Positions 6,402 through 14,425 of a stretch of DNA of 18,104 nt are shown piece by piece; within the stretch, counting starts at the first letter, position 1; every line of letters begins with the position of its first letter. This stretch comes from Clostridia bacterium (GTDB lineage Bacteria; Bacillota; UBA994; PWPR01), in assembly GCA_003557085.1 (NCBI GenBank), contig PWPR01000049.1, forward strand, positions 1 to 18,104, given 5' to 3'. Under the pieces are notes generated by a model. That model saw only the letters and a list, made by a program, of their open reading frames with translations, was not told the origin of the DNA and did not search any database. The translations under genes and the position numbers were made by a program.

Positions 6402-7319
6402 ATGCAAAGAATTTTAGATGAAGCTGTTGAATACGCGAGGAACTTCTTACATCAAGGAAAGCCTGCTAGCTATATTCCAGAATTAGCGAAAGCAGATCCT
6501 AGTTTATTAGGAGCTGCAATTGTTGAAACAAATGGCTCTACTTATTTTAGTGGTGACTTTGAAAAATCTTTCACTATTCAAAGTATCTCTAAACCAATTG
6601 CTTTAATTCTTTCACTAAAAGATAATAGTGAAAATTTTGTGTTTTCAAGAGTAGGTATGGAGCCCACTGGGGATGCATTTAACTCAATTATTAAACTAGA
6701 AACCGAAGAGTCTTCTAAACCTCTCAATCCTATGATCAATGCAGGTGCAATTGCAATAGACTCTTTCATAAAGGGTAAAACTCCAGATGAAAAGTTTAAT
6801 CGCTTGCTTAAATTTTTCAGACAGCTATCTCATAATCCAGATCTTACTTATGATCATGATGTCTACAGATCTGAAGATGAAACAGGGTTTCGAAATAGAG
6901 CTCTAGCAAACTTTATTGAAGACGCTGGGATACTACTAGGAGATGTGGAAGAAGTTCTTGAGCTATATTTTAAACAGTGCTCTATAAAAGTATGTTGTAA
7001 GGATATAGCAATTATTGCAGCAGTACTTGCTTCAAATGGACTTAGCCCTTTTACTAATAACAGAATATGCGAAAGGCATTACACACGTTTAGTTAAAACT
7101 TTTATGGTTACATGTGGAATGTATGATGCTTCAGGTGAGTTTGCAGTTAAAGTAGGGCTGCCTGCTAAAAGTGGAGTTGCTGGTGGCATAATGGCTACTG
7201 TTCCTGATAGAATGGGAATTGGTGTTTACAGTCCAAATCTCGATGTTAAAGGCAATAGTATTGCGGGTATGAAAGTCCTTGAGTATTTATCTACAAGACT
7301 TGATTTAAGTATATTTTAG
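6402..7319 (+). CDS. glsA: Glutaminase A
   Basis: This enzyme hydrolyses L-glutamine to glutamate and ammonia through a serine-dependent beta-lactamase-like fold. The 305-residue protein is the usual length. Motifs are FTIQSISKP with the Ser61-x-x-Lys64 dyad, RVGMEPTGDAFNS, KPLNPMINAGAIA, the SEDETGFRNRALA segment, the long CCKDIAIIAAVLASNG block, VKVGLPAKSGVAGGI and GNSIAGMKVLEYLS. AAGGAG precedes the ATG. It is the only plus-strand gene in the window, transcribed alone from its own promoter and convergent with the alpha/beta hydrolase, with which it shares a hairpin. Many bacteria use this enzyme for glutamine catabolism or acid tolerance; which applies here cannot be read. Confidence 0.97.
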   Translation: MQRILDEAVEYARNFLHQGKPASYIPELAKADPSLLGAAIVETNGSTYFSGDFEKSFTIQSISKPIALILSLKDNSENFVFSRVGMEPTGDAFNSIIKLETEESSKPLNPMINAGAIAIDSFIKGKTPDEKFNRLLKFFRQLSHNPDLTYDHDVYRSEDETGFRNRALANFIEDAGILLGDVEEVLELYFKQCSIKVCCKDIAIIAAVLASNGLSPFTNNRICERHYTRLVKTFMVTCGMYDASGEFAVKVGLPAKSGVAGGIMATVPDRMGIGVYSPNLDVKGNSIAGMKVLEYLSTRLDLSIF

Positions 7320-7320
7320 A

Positions 7321-7351
7321 AAACAAAAAGCTGCGAGCCCTATCGCAGCTT
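7321..7351 (-). terminator. Shared hairpin between convergent glsA and the hydrolase operon
   Basis: AAGCTGCGA (7328-7336) pairs perfectly with TCGCAGCTT (7343-7351) around a 6-nt loop. On the minus strand it is followed by TTTGTTT, giving a good terminator for the operon ending with the hydrolase, whose stop codon it overlaps. On the plus strand the tail is TAATTATTAA, a weaker terminator for glsA. Confidence 0.8.
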
Positions 7352-8315
7352 AATTATTAATCAATACTTCCATTATCATAATATTAAACTCATTTGGGTG
7401 AGTTTCCATAGGACAATGTCCTGCTCCCCTAATAACATAAGTTTGTAAGTTTGGATTTATTGATTTTAATTCGTACATTCTATTAATGTCAACCCAAGAA
7501 TCTTCTTCTCCCCAAATAGCATAAAGAGGAACTTGTAAACTAGCAAAATCTTCTTTTTCAATATTTGATGATGTACTTATAATATCAAATAACGTGTTTA
7601 CTGTTCCTTCAAGCATAAGTGGCAGTAAGTATGCTTCTAATTCAAAATCCAAGGGTGCTCTGCCATATGCTGAAGTTAATATTTCATCAATTTTCTCTTC
7701 ACTAAAGTACATTCTATTTAAAATCAAGTTAGCCCATCTTTTTATAGGTGGGTATTTTATTAAGTATTTAGCGAATTGGGGGTTTGTATTAAACAAAGCG
7801 CCATTAGCTAAGGTTAAGCTACTCACTTTTTCTGGCTTATCAATGCTCATTGCAGTCACAGTTCCACCACCCATAGAATGGCCAACTAAATGCCAGCTTT
7901 TAGAATCGTAACTACTCATGTGAATTTCATCTAATAAGTCCCACAAAATTTTAGCCCTACTTTGTTGACTATGGTCAAAATCTTCTACTCTTTCTGAAAA
8001 CCCAAATCCTGGTAAGTCAACAGCAATTACATAATACCCTTCATTAGCCAACCTCTCTGCAGTATACCTATATGAAAATGTAGAACCACCAAGACCATGT
8101 ACCAATAAAACATTCCCACTATATTGGTTTTGTGGCAACCACTCTCTAAAGTGAATATTAACATTATGAATTATTTTAAACTCGCTATTATCATACAACA
8201 TATTTTCTTCCATATTCAGTGTAGATACATTCCCCATGGCATAAGGAAGCAAACTTAATATTAATAACATTGCAAGGAGTAGTTTTAATACTTTCTTTAG
8301 TATTTCTTTTATCAT
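7350..8315 (-). CDS. Membrane-anchored alpha/beta hydrolase
   Basis: The 321-residue protein begins with a basic N-terminus and a hydrophobic helix at about residues 9-28, a signal peptide or membrane anchor. A complete alpha/beta-hydrolase domain follows, so it probably works on the outer face of the membrane. Visible elements are the oxyanion-hole loop LVHGLGGS (71-78), the nucleophile elbow GHSMGG with Ser147, the acid in WGEEDSW at Asp272 and the catalytic histidine in GAGHCPMETHP at His300. A lid-like insertion occupies about 175-250. Esterase, lipase or C-C hydrolase activity is possible and the substrate cannot be predicted. It starts 2 nt after the end of cobA and is the last gene of its operon. 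Confidence 0.85.
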   Translation of the reverse strand: MIKEILKKVLKLLLAMLLILSLLPYAMGNVSTLNMEENMLYDNSEFKIIHNVNIHFREWLPQNQYSGNVLLVHGLGGSTFSYRYTAERLANEGYYVIAVDLPGFGFSERVEDFDHSQQSRAKILWDLLDEIHMSSYDSKSWHLVGHSMGGGTVTAMSIDKPEKVSSLTLANGALFNTNPQFAKYLIKYPPIKRWANLILNRMYFSEEKIDEILTSAYGRAPLDFELEAYLLPLMLEGTVNTLFDIISTSSNIEKEDFASLQVPLYAIWGEEDSWVDINRMYELKSINPNLQTYVIRGAGHCPMETHPNEFNIMIMEVLINN

Positions 8316-8317
8316 AA

Positions 8318-8836
8318 TTATTTCTCTATACCTTCTCTAGCTAACAATTCTTGTTGGTAATAATGCTTAATTTCTTTCATTTCAGTCACTAAATCAACGT
8401 AGCCATAAAGCTCTTCATTAGCATATCTTCCTGTCAAGATCATCTCTATATGTTCTGGTTTTTCTTCTATTAAAGAAATTATGTCTTTAATATCAATCAA
8501 ATTAAAATATTCAGCAATTAATATTTCATCTAGTACAATTATCTGATATTCATCTGAAAACATAGCATCTCTAGACTTACTTACTCCATTTTTAGCTAAG
8601 TCTATGTTTTTATTATCTGGCGGATGTATTACATGTATCATAGTATCGTCACCAAACTGCTCGATGTCAATCCAACTAAGCTTTTTTGACATCCTTAACT
8701 CCCCATAACTCTGTCCTTTCATGAACTGTCCGACATATGTTTTGTACCCATATGCTGCCGCACGAAAAGCTAAACCCAGTGCTGCTGTTGTCTTCCCCTT
8801 ACCATTTCCTGTATAGATATGTATTTTTCCGTTCAT
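8318..8836 (-). CDS. cobA: Corrinoid (cob(I)yrinic acid a,c-diamide) adenosyltransferase, CobA/CobO/BtuR type
   Basis: This enzyme transfers the adenosyl group of ATP to cob(I)alamin or its precursors, making coenzyme B12. The 172-residue protein is the normal size. It starts MNGKIHIYTGNGKGKTTAAL with the family's P-loop GNGKGKTT at 10-17, then has VGQFMKG, IIVLDEI and LTGRYANEEL, all typical of the CobA group. No other B12 synthesis genes are visible, so it may serve salvage or activation of imported corrinoids. It lies 15 nt after the lipoprotein gene and 2 nt before the hydrolase gene. No cobalamin riboswitch precedes it, so it depends on an operon promoter upstream. Confidence 0.93.
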   Translation of the reverse strand: MNGKIHIYTGNGKGKTTAALGLAFRAAAYGYKTYVGQFMKGQSYGELRMSKKLSWIDIEQFGDDTMIHVIHPPDNKNIDLAKNGVSKSRDAMFSDEYQIIVLDEILIAEYFNLIDIKDIISLIEEKPEHIEMILTGRYANEELYGYVDLVTEMKEIKHYYQQELLAREGIEK

Positions 8837-8851
8837 ATTCTTCCATCCTAA

Positions 8852-10279
8852 CTAAGAAAGTGCTTGTTCAATCTGCTCGACTAAAAATATTGAGTCAATA
8901 TAATTTCCTAAGAAAACTACATCCTGTCCTTCTGGACTAACTAAATAGTATTGCATTTCTATCTTACCTTCATCAAAAAGATATCTTCTTACAATAAAAT
9001 AATCCTGATAAGGGTCGTCAAACTCTTCAAGTATAACCTCTATACTTCCTGAAAAAAAAGGGGCTTTTGCGAAGCTATTACCTTCAACTCTAATTGTCTT
9101 GAAGTGTAGTCCTGTGGCACAAGTTTGCAAAGTATCACTCTTACTATAGTAGATATCCCCCTTATGATATCTTGGGTTTGAAATCAAACCATCCAAGTTT
9201 TCCAAGTTAGCAACTTCTTCGATTGCTACTAAGTCCAGGTCATTTTCAAATGAATAATAGAGATAACAGTTTAGATTATGCTCTTTATCATCAACAGTTA
9301 TAATAAAATCATGATCATTACCTGAAGAATCCATAAACTTCAATCTATCAATAATTAACTGCCCATTATCAAGATTTTTACTTCTCTCATCTATAGAATG
9401 TTTCATTAAGACTTCATTATCTAGTGGTTTAAATTCAACTTCGTGTTCTTGTCCAGAATTGTCTCTAAACCTTATTAGCATTATATCATCTTTGGTCATT
9501 TGAGGAGCGTTTGTAAGATAAATATAAGTATCCTTTACAATATCAATCGATAAGATCTTAAAAGCTTGGCTGTCCTTCCTTCCGAATAAGATCTCAACAC
9601 TATTAAAATAACCATAAAAAACAATCCCATATTCATCTTCTCCTACCTTACAATCAAATAGGTATTGACGAAATCTATTGGAATATTTACCTGAATAGTT
9701 TGCTATTATAGCATTATCAATCTTTTCAAAATTCACACTAGTATTGCCTATAACTTCACTAGAAAATATTAGTGATTGCTCATAAAACTCAGACGTTGTT
9801 ACTTTAATGGTATGTGCAATATTATCTCTAAAGAAAAAGACATATACATATTCATCATCAAATACTTGCAAGACTTCTTCGTACTCAAAACTATACTCTT
9901 CAAACATAACAACACTCTGATAATAATATTTATTTTCAAAATCTTGTCTACTAACAGGTATTTCTATCTCATTAAACACTATTGGCAATGTTCTCGCTCC
10001 AATATAGAAGGTCTCTGCTATGCCATTTGTTTCTATTACTTTGAAATTGAAACCGCTAAAGTATCCTTCTTTATCAGGCAAGTCATAAACTCGAGCTTGT
10101 CCATCAATATTCGGCGTTGGTAGACTACCTAAAGCCTGATAAGCACTTATTGAATGTCCCAAACATGATACTAATGTATCTAGATTCTTAATTGACTCTT
10201 CTTGTGTAGGTGCCTCAACTGCGACACTACATCCAACTAGTATTACTAAAATAATTAATAAGCACCACTTCAATTTCAT
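8852..10279 (-). CDS. Large predicted lipoprotein of unknown function
   Basis: I do not recognise this family. The protein of about 475 residues has a lysine-containing N-terminus, a hydrophobic core and the lipobox ILVGCS, so Cys17 should be lipidated and the protein anchored to the outer face of the membrane. The rest is rich in Asp, Glu, Tyr, Phe and short beta-strand-like segments, with no catalytic motif I can name and few cysteines. It looks like a beta-rich binding or sensor protein. I chose the ATG at 10277-10279 because GAGGAG stands 7 nt upstream. A TTG at 10294 in the same frame is less likely. It lies between the flavodoxin-fold oxidoreductase and cobA with 24-nt and 15-nt gaps, so it is co-transcribed with them. 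Confidence 0.8.
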   Translation of the reverse strand: MKLKWCLLIILVILVGCSVAVEAPTQEESIKNLDTLVSCLGHSISAYQALGSLPTPNIDGQARVYDLPDKEGYFSGFNFKVIETNGIAETFYIGARTLPIVFNEIEIPVSRQDFENKYYYQSVVMFEEYSFEYEEVLQVFDDEYVYVFFFRDNIAHTIKVTTSEFYEQSLIFSSEVIGNTSVNFEKIDNAIIANYSGKYSNRFRQYLFDCKVGEDEYGIVFYGYFNSVEILFGRKDSQAFKILSIDIVKDTYIYLTNAPQMTKDDIMLIRFRDNSGQEHEVEFKPLDNEVLMKHSIDERSKNLDNGQLIIDRLKFMDSSGNDHDFIITVDDKEHNLNCYLYYSFENDLDLVAIEEVANLENLDGLISNPRYHKGDIYYSKSDTLQTCATGLHFKTIRVEGNSFAKAPFFSGSIEVILEEFDDPYQDYFIVRRYLFDEGKIEMQYYLVSPEGQDVVFLGNYIDSIFLVEQIEQALS

Positions 10280-10303
10280 CAATTTTCTCCTCAATATCCT
10301 CTA

Positions 10304-10882
10304 TTAGCCAACGACTTTATCTTTTATTAAATCTAGGAACTCTTTTCTTTCCTCTAGCTTGCTCTTTGAGATATTATCAAAGTTTATCCATTCATAGTTC
10401 TCAATACCCACAACTTCAAGGGTACTTTTAACTAAAGTTGTACCAATAGGGTCTCCCCATTTATTAATTAATAGATCATTTGATCTTGAAGATGTAGTAA
10501 CAATCAATGTCCTTGATAAAAAGTCTAACGTGCCTACTACTCTTCCCTTTTCAATTTTAAATGAGAAGTTTTTTAATAAAACTTTATCAATAAACCCTTT
10601 CATGACAGCAGGCATACCACCCCACCAAATTGGAAATAATAATATGAGCTTATTAGCATTACTTATTTTTTCCTGATATAGCTTTACCATCGGGTCAAAA
10701 GCTTCACCTTTATTGTATACTGCTAAGTCATTAGCTCTCATTACAGGGTCAAACTTATCACCAACTAAATCAATAATATCATAAGATTCATCGTTAGATA
10801 TTAAAGCTTCCTTCATAGCATTTAAAACTCCATAGTTAAAACTTTTCTCATACGGGTGTGCCAAAATTATAACTGTATGCAT
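10304..10882 (-). CDS. Flavodoxin-fold NAD(P)H:quinone oxidoreductase family protein
   Basis: The 192-residue protein belongs to the flavodoxin-like-fold group (Flavodoxin_2) that includes MdaB, KefF/YwrO and NQO1. It opens with a strand and FMN/FAD phosphate-binding loop, VIILAHPYEKSFNYG (4-18), followed by LLFPIWWGGMPAVMKGFIDKV at about 81-101, where the FPxWWGGMPA motif contacts the isoalloxazine ring. The enzymes reduce quinones or other electrophiles with two electrons from NAD(P)H. It lies 15 nt after the DUF2254 gene. In other bacteria some members regulate or protect membrane ion channels, so its pairing with a multi-spanning membrane protein may be meaningful, but that is inference. 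Confidence 0.9.
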   Translation of the reverse strand: MHTVIILAHPYEKSFNYGVLNAMKEALISNDESYDIIDLVGDKFDPVMRANDLAVYNKGEAFDPMVKLYQEKISNANKLILLFPIWWGGMPAVMKGFIDKVLLKNFSFKIEKGRVVGTLDFLSRTLIVTTSSRSNDLLINKWGDPIGTTLVKSTLEVVGIENYEWINFDNISKSKLEERKEFLDLIKDKVVG

Positions 10883-10897
10883 CTATATCCCTCTTTT

Positions 10898-12214
10898 CTA
10901 TAAAAATAACTCTTTTGGATTCTGGTTAGCCTGCTTTGAAAGCAAACTAATTCTTTTGTTCAAATAACTCTTATCCATTGAATGAAGGTTTTGATTAGCT
11001 TTTGATTCAATAATGTACTTAGCAAATCTCCAAACTCGATTTTTCACTTCATGGTTATTAGCTTCAGCTATTCTTCCTAAAGCATCTAATATAGCCCCCA
11101 CAACAAAATTATCTTTTTCTCCATACAAGTACAATTGATAAAATACTTTATAAAGTAAATCAACAAATGGTGTATTCTCTAAGACAAGTACTGCCTGACC
11201 ATCATCATCCAGATAGAATTGATAATCAAACTCTGTGCCTATTTTGCTTAGTAAGTTACCCAGATTTTCAATACAATAAATTGCTGTGCTAGGGTCATTT
11301 ATTCCTGGAGAAAGCGCTTTTGTGCCAATCTCAACAAGTTTTTTCAGTCCTGCCTCAATATCTGCATTTCTATTACTATCTTCACCAATAATCACATATT
11401 TTAAAAGTTCTTCTTTGATATCTTCTTTAATCTGATTAGTTGATGAATGTATAGAATATACAATGGTATCATCCATGATAAAATCCCCAATTGCATTTTC
11501 GCATATTATAATAAGTTTATTTTCTAAAGCATAATGCCATAGCTTCTTCTCCTCATATAGTTGGATAAACCCTGATTCAATAGATTTGACAAGAAAAGGC
11601 TCTTCACTAACTTCTTTTTCAAAATTATCTGGTTGTAGGTTTGTAATACCATTATCTTCAATTCTCGTTATAAATTTGTTCTTGATTAATTCTAGGTTTT
11701 CGTTAGTTAAATCTTGCACATATAAGTTAACACGTACTGATTTAGAAACTTGAAATATAAAGAATATGAAAGAAAACAAGGTAAAAATTGCTAAAAGTAT
11801 TCCTATAAAAGGAGATAAGAATAAGTTGCCATTTCCAGCATCTCTCATAGCATAAAGTGATACTAAGCTATACACAAAAACAGCACTGAAAAATCCAAGG
11901 ATTCTAGCTGTAAACTTTTTTTCTAAGAAGTCTTGTATTGATCTAGGAGACAAATCAGAACTATATAAAGTCAGCACCACCATCATTGTAGAAAAGGTCA
12001 CTGTTATCATTGTTAGCAATGTCCCAACTAATGCAGAAAAAATGGTCCTTCCCAAGGTTACATCTGTAAGAAAAAATCTTGGTATATTATAGTTCTCTAT
12101 TTGAAATGTTATGTCAATGTATACTGTTAATAAAGACAATATTATTGCTATTAAGCTATATAATGCTGGAATGAAGTATATTTTCTTTTTAATCTTAAGC
12201 AATATCTTCTGCAT
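10898..12214 (-). CDS. DUF2254 family membrane protein
   Basis: The protein has about 438 residues. The N-terminal part has four predicted membrane helices, starting near IYFIPALYSLIAIILSLL, with the family-typical stretch ITVTFSTMMVVLTLYSSDLSPRS in the second pair. A soluble C-terminal domain contains GTKALSPGINDPSTAI, the conserved DUF2254 motif. The function of the family is unknown. The best start is the ATG at 12212-12214, which has AAGAGG 6 nt upstream. An in-frame ATG at 12247 lacks a clear ribosome binding site. It appears to be the first gene of the operon running through the flavodoxin-fold protein, lipoprotein, cobA and hydrolase; I found no convincing promoter in the 95-nt gap before it. 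Confidence 0.88.
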   Translation of the reverse strand: MQKILLKIKKKIYFIPALYSLIAIILSLLTVYIDITFQIENYNIPRFFLTDVTLGRTIFSALVGTLLTMITVTFSTMMVVLTLYSSDLSPRSIQDFLEKKFTARILGFFSAVFVYSLVSLYAMRDAGNGNLFLSPFIGILLAIFTLFSFIFFIFQVSKSVRVNLYVQDLTNENLELIKNKFITRIEDNGITNLQPDNFEKEVSEEPFLVKSIESGFIQLYEEKKLWHYALENKLIIICENAIGDFIMDDTIVYSIHSSTNQIKEDIKEELLKYVIIGEDSNRNADIEAGLKKLVEIGTKALSPGINDPSTAIYCIENLGNLLSKIGTEFDYQFYLDDDGQAVLVLENTPFVDLLYKVFYQLYLYGEKDNFVVGAILDALGRIAEANNHEVKNRVWRFAKYIIESKANQNLHSMDKSYLNKRISLLSKQANQNPKELFL

Positions 12215-12254
12215 TACCATCCTCTTTTCTTTAAAATGAATAGACATTCTTATT

Positions 12255-12280
12255 GATAAAATAAATGCTGCATTTTTATC
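12255..12280. repeat. Imperfect inverted repeat upstream of the DUF2254 gene
   Basis: GATAAAA and TTTTATC flank an inner ATGC/GCAT core, giving an imperfect palindrome of 26 bases. There is no T-run after it on the minus strand, so it is a poor terminator for the cofactor operon. It could be an operator, or chance in AT-rich DNA. Confidence 0.3.
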
Positions 12281-12309
12281 ATTTTACCAGAAAGAATGCC
12301 TTTTGTTTA

Positions 12310-12939
12310 CTATTTAATACACCTAAATTTAGTTCTTCTATCTTTTATTAACGATTCTTCTACTTTTACTTGGAGAGAAATATTATTAGATTTAATTTTA
12401 TCATATTGAAGCAAAAAGCTATTACATACTATTTTTTTAAATCTTGTATACGAAGGTGAATATAATAAGTAGGAGGCGAGAACCCTTCCCTCAACATTGT
12501 ACTCCTTTGATGTGTTCACTGACTCAAAATCAAATCCAAACACTTTATCTTTGATTACAATAAAATTTCTAAAATTAATATCCTCCTGAACATAAGCCTT
12601 ACTTTTTAGAAAAGCTTCATTATGTAGCTGCTTTATCCATTTAGTAGTTAAACTTAAAATCTTAACAGCACTCTGATACTCCGAGTTTTTCTCACATTTA
12701 TTTAGGTAGTCTAGCAATAGTTGTCCTTCTAAGTACTCAATATAAGTTTTTAACATATTTTTGTCTGAGTCCAATAATTGTGGATGGTTTAAGCCTGAAC
12801 CTTTTAGGTGTTCATAAACCATTAATTCTCGGCAAAAGGCATCTTTATTGCTGAATGATTTCTCTATGAATAACCCTCCATCGGATTTAACTAAAATTAC
12901 CTGATTCTTCTTAGACTTAAACTCTTCTAATTTAATCAT
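12310..12939 (-). CDS. Small aminoglycoside/choline kinase-like phosphotransferase
   Basis: The 209-residue protein shows a protein-kinase-like fold in the small-molecule phosphotransferase style. FIEKSF (Lys27) fits the ATP lysine, CRELMVYEHL (Glu38) the helix-C glutamate, and TYIEYLEGQLLLDYL the hinge. VQEDINFRNFIV has the Asp120-x4-Asn125 spacing of the catalytic loop, with glutamate rather than the usual glycine or histidine before Asp. FGFDFES (Asp137, Glu139) is the metal-binding motif. It is short for a full kinase, so the C-terminal lobe is reduced. Its ATG overlaps the end of mobB by 8 nt, making it the last gene of the riboswitch-controlled operon. I infer a small-molecule substrate linked to that pathway. 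A lipopolysaccharide-type or tRNA-type kinase is the main alternative. Confidence 0.65.
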   Translation of the reverse strand: MIKLEEFKSKKNQVILVKSDGGLFIEKSFSNKDAFCRELMVYEHLKGSGLNHPQLLDSDKNMLKTYIEYLEGQLLLDYLNKCEKNSEYQSAVKILSLTTKWIKQLHNEAFLKSKAYVQEDINFRNFIVIKDKVFGFDFESVNTSKEYNVEGRVLASYLLYSPSYTRFKKIVCNSFLLQYDKIKSNNISLQVKVEESLIKDRRTKFRCIK

Positions 12940-13678
12940 TTATCTCGATCTTTACTTTGGAATTTTTTTCATATCCATCTAACTCCTTAATGACTCCTTC
13001 AACAGAGTTTTGCAATATTTTTTGAACAAAAGGAACCATAGGGATATTCTTTCCGTTAATTGTTAGACTAATGCTAGAATTACTTATAGTACAATCATCT
13101 CTTTTCTTATGACCTTTGATAATTAGTTCACAAAGCTCTCTACAAGAGTGGCCACATGCACTACAACAATCAGGATCAAAGTCAGGTAGTATTTTAAAAG
13201 CTTTCTTCTCAATTATATCAACTATTTCTGAGACATCAGTCAGTGCACTAAGAGCAGCAACTTCCTTGTATTGATTGATTTCGTCTGCTATCCTACCCGA
13301 AATCAAAAAAACAGTATTGTCAAACTTCTTATCGAGATCATCAAAAGTTGTACCAGCTAGAATTTTAGGGGTGTTAGATTCACTATATCCTTCAATAATT
13401 AAAAAATCATGATTGTAAAACTTTATAATTTCATATATGCTTAGCTGTTCTTGAAATAATACGTTTGTTTCATTGATCCCCCTAGCTGTTACAAGTTGTG
13501 AACCTGCTTCTTTATGTCTATAGGTGTTCTTACCAGGTGTATCCATGGCGAATTGTTCAAAATGAATATCTTTAATACTACCAACTGTGTAGTTTCTTCT
13601 TCTCAATTCCTTTATTATCTCTTCTATCGTTGTAGTTTTACCCGTCTGAGTAAAGCCTATTACATTAAATACCTTCAT
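12932..13678 (-). CDS. mobB: MobB-like molybdopterin-guanine dinucleotide biosynthesis GTPase with C-terminal cysteine cluster
   Basis: MobB is a P-loop protein that assists MobA in attaching GMP to the molybdenum cofactor. Residues 1-160 form the MobB domain: P-loop GFTQTGKTT (8-16), GSIKDIHFE, the DTPGKNTYRHKEAGS segment and FLIIEGYSE. After it come six cysteines at 171, 172, 175, 179, 183 and 196 (CCSACGHSCRELC...DC), probably an iron-sulfur or metal site. The tail ISLTINGKNIPMVPFVQKI is a small domain seen in clostridial and archaeal MobB relatives. I chose the ATG at 13676-13678, preceded by AAAGGAG at 7 nt, over the GTG at 13681. It lies 12 nt after ecfT and overlaps the kinase-like gene. 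Its presence in the operon is the strongest protein-level link to molybdopterin. Confidence 0.88.
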   Translation of the reverse strand: MKVFNVIGFTQTGKTTTIEEIIKELRRRNYTVGSIKDIHFEQFAMDTPGKNTYRHKEAGSQLVTARGINETNVLFQEQLSIYEIIKFYNHDFLIIEGYSESNTPKILAGTTFDDLDKKFDNTVFLISGRIADEINQYKEVAALSALTDVSEIVDIIEKKAFKILPDFDPDCCSACGHSCRELCELIIKGHKKRDDCTISNSSISLTINGKNIPMVPFVQKILQNSVEGVIKELDGYEKNSKVKIEIND

Positions 13679-13690
13679 CACATGACTCCT

Positions 13691-14425
13691 TTAAATAATA
13701 TTTCCAAAATAAATAAATATAACCAGCAGTGCTATATTAACAAATAATAAAACATAATCCTCTCTACTAAAGCTAAGTTCAATTAGACTTGTTCTATCTT
13801 TATAGATTCTAAAGGCTCTCATCTCTATGGATAAAGAGAGTGATTTGGCTTTCTCTAGTGTAGAAATAATTACTGGAGCAAATATATAACTGTAAACTTT
13901 TACTTTATCTGCCAATCTCAAGCTATTGATTTCGATGCCACGTAACTGAATCGCTATTAATGTATCTTGCATTTGCTCTATAAGTAGAGGTAAAAATCTT
14001 ATCCCTACAGAAGACATTAATGCTAGATCATAAGGAACTTTGAGCTTAACTAATCCCTGTATGGTCTCTTTTTGTGATGAAGTAACAATAATTGCACCCG
14101 AAACTAAGACTACGAAAAGTCTAATAAGATAAGATACTCCTCTAATAATCCCCTGATCTGTTATGAGAGTAAAGTTAAAAATAGAAATAATTGCATTACC
14201 TTGCCTGTCAAAAACACTTTGTACTATTATTAAAAATAGGAAAATAATCATGAACTTTCGCAACTTAAAGAACATCTCCCTTATTCTTGCTTTAAAGAAT
14301 ATGGCAAAAAACAATTGTGTAAAAAATACTAGAATTTGCAATCTTATATCTAAAAATATAATGACTAAAGATGACATCACTAAGACGATAAAAAGTTTTA
14401 TTCGTGGATCATATTTTTTTTGCAA
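13691..14425 (-). CDS. ecfT: ECF transporter transmembrane component (EcfT/CbiQ family)
   Basis: EcfT couples ATP hydrolysis by the two ATPases to toppling of the substrate-binding S component. The 244-residue protein begins with DPRIKLFIVLVMSSLVIIFL and has about five membrane helices. The two cytoplasmic coupling motifs are AIQLRGIEI and SIEMRAFRI, corresponding to the conserved Ala-Arg-Gly coupling helices, the second one relaxed. The start codon is TTG, inside the last 17 nt of the upstream ATPase gene, with AGGGG about 8 nt upstream. No in-frame ATG is nearby, so translation is probably coupled to the ATPase. It is dedicated to this operon, unlike the shared group II module, because both ATPases and an S component lie next to it. 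Confidence 0.9.
   Translation of the reverse strand: MQKKYDPRIKLFIVLVMSSLVIIFLDIRLQILVFFTQLFFAIFFKARIREMFFKLRKFMIIFLFLIIVQSVFDRQGNAIISIFNFTLITDQGIIRGVSYLIRLFVVLVSGAIIVTSSQKETIQGLVKLKVPYDLALMSSVGIRFLPLLIEQMQDTLIAIQLRGIEINSLRLADKVKVYSYIFAPVIISTLEKAKSLSLSIEMRAFRIYKDRTSLIELSFSREDYVLLFVNIALLVIFIYFGNII

Noticed and set aside
8837..8851. Cobalamin riboswitch before cobA
   Set aside because: Only 15 nt separate cobA from the lipoprotein gene, far too short for the aptamer, and no B12-box-like sequence is seen there.
9776..10123. Plus-strand open frame of 115 codons inside the lipoprotein gene
   Set aside because: It has no ribosome binding site or recognisable domain and lies opposite a continuous, better supported lipoprotein gene.
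12215..12309. Terminator after the kinase-like gene
   Set aside because: The only hairpin-like element (12255-12280) has no T-run on the minus strand, so read-through from the cofactor operon into the DUF2254 operon cannot be excluded and no terminator is called.
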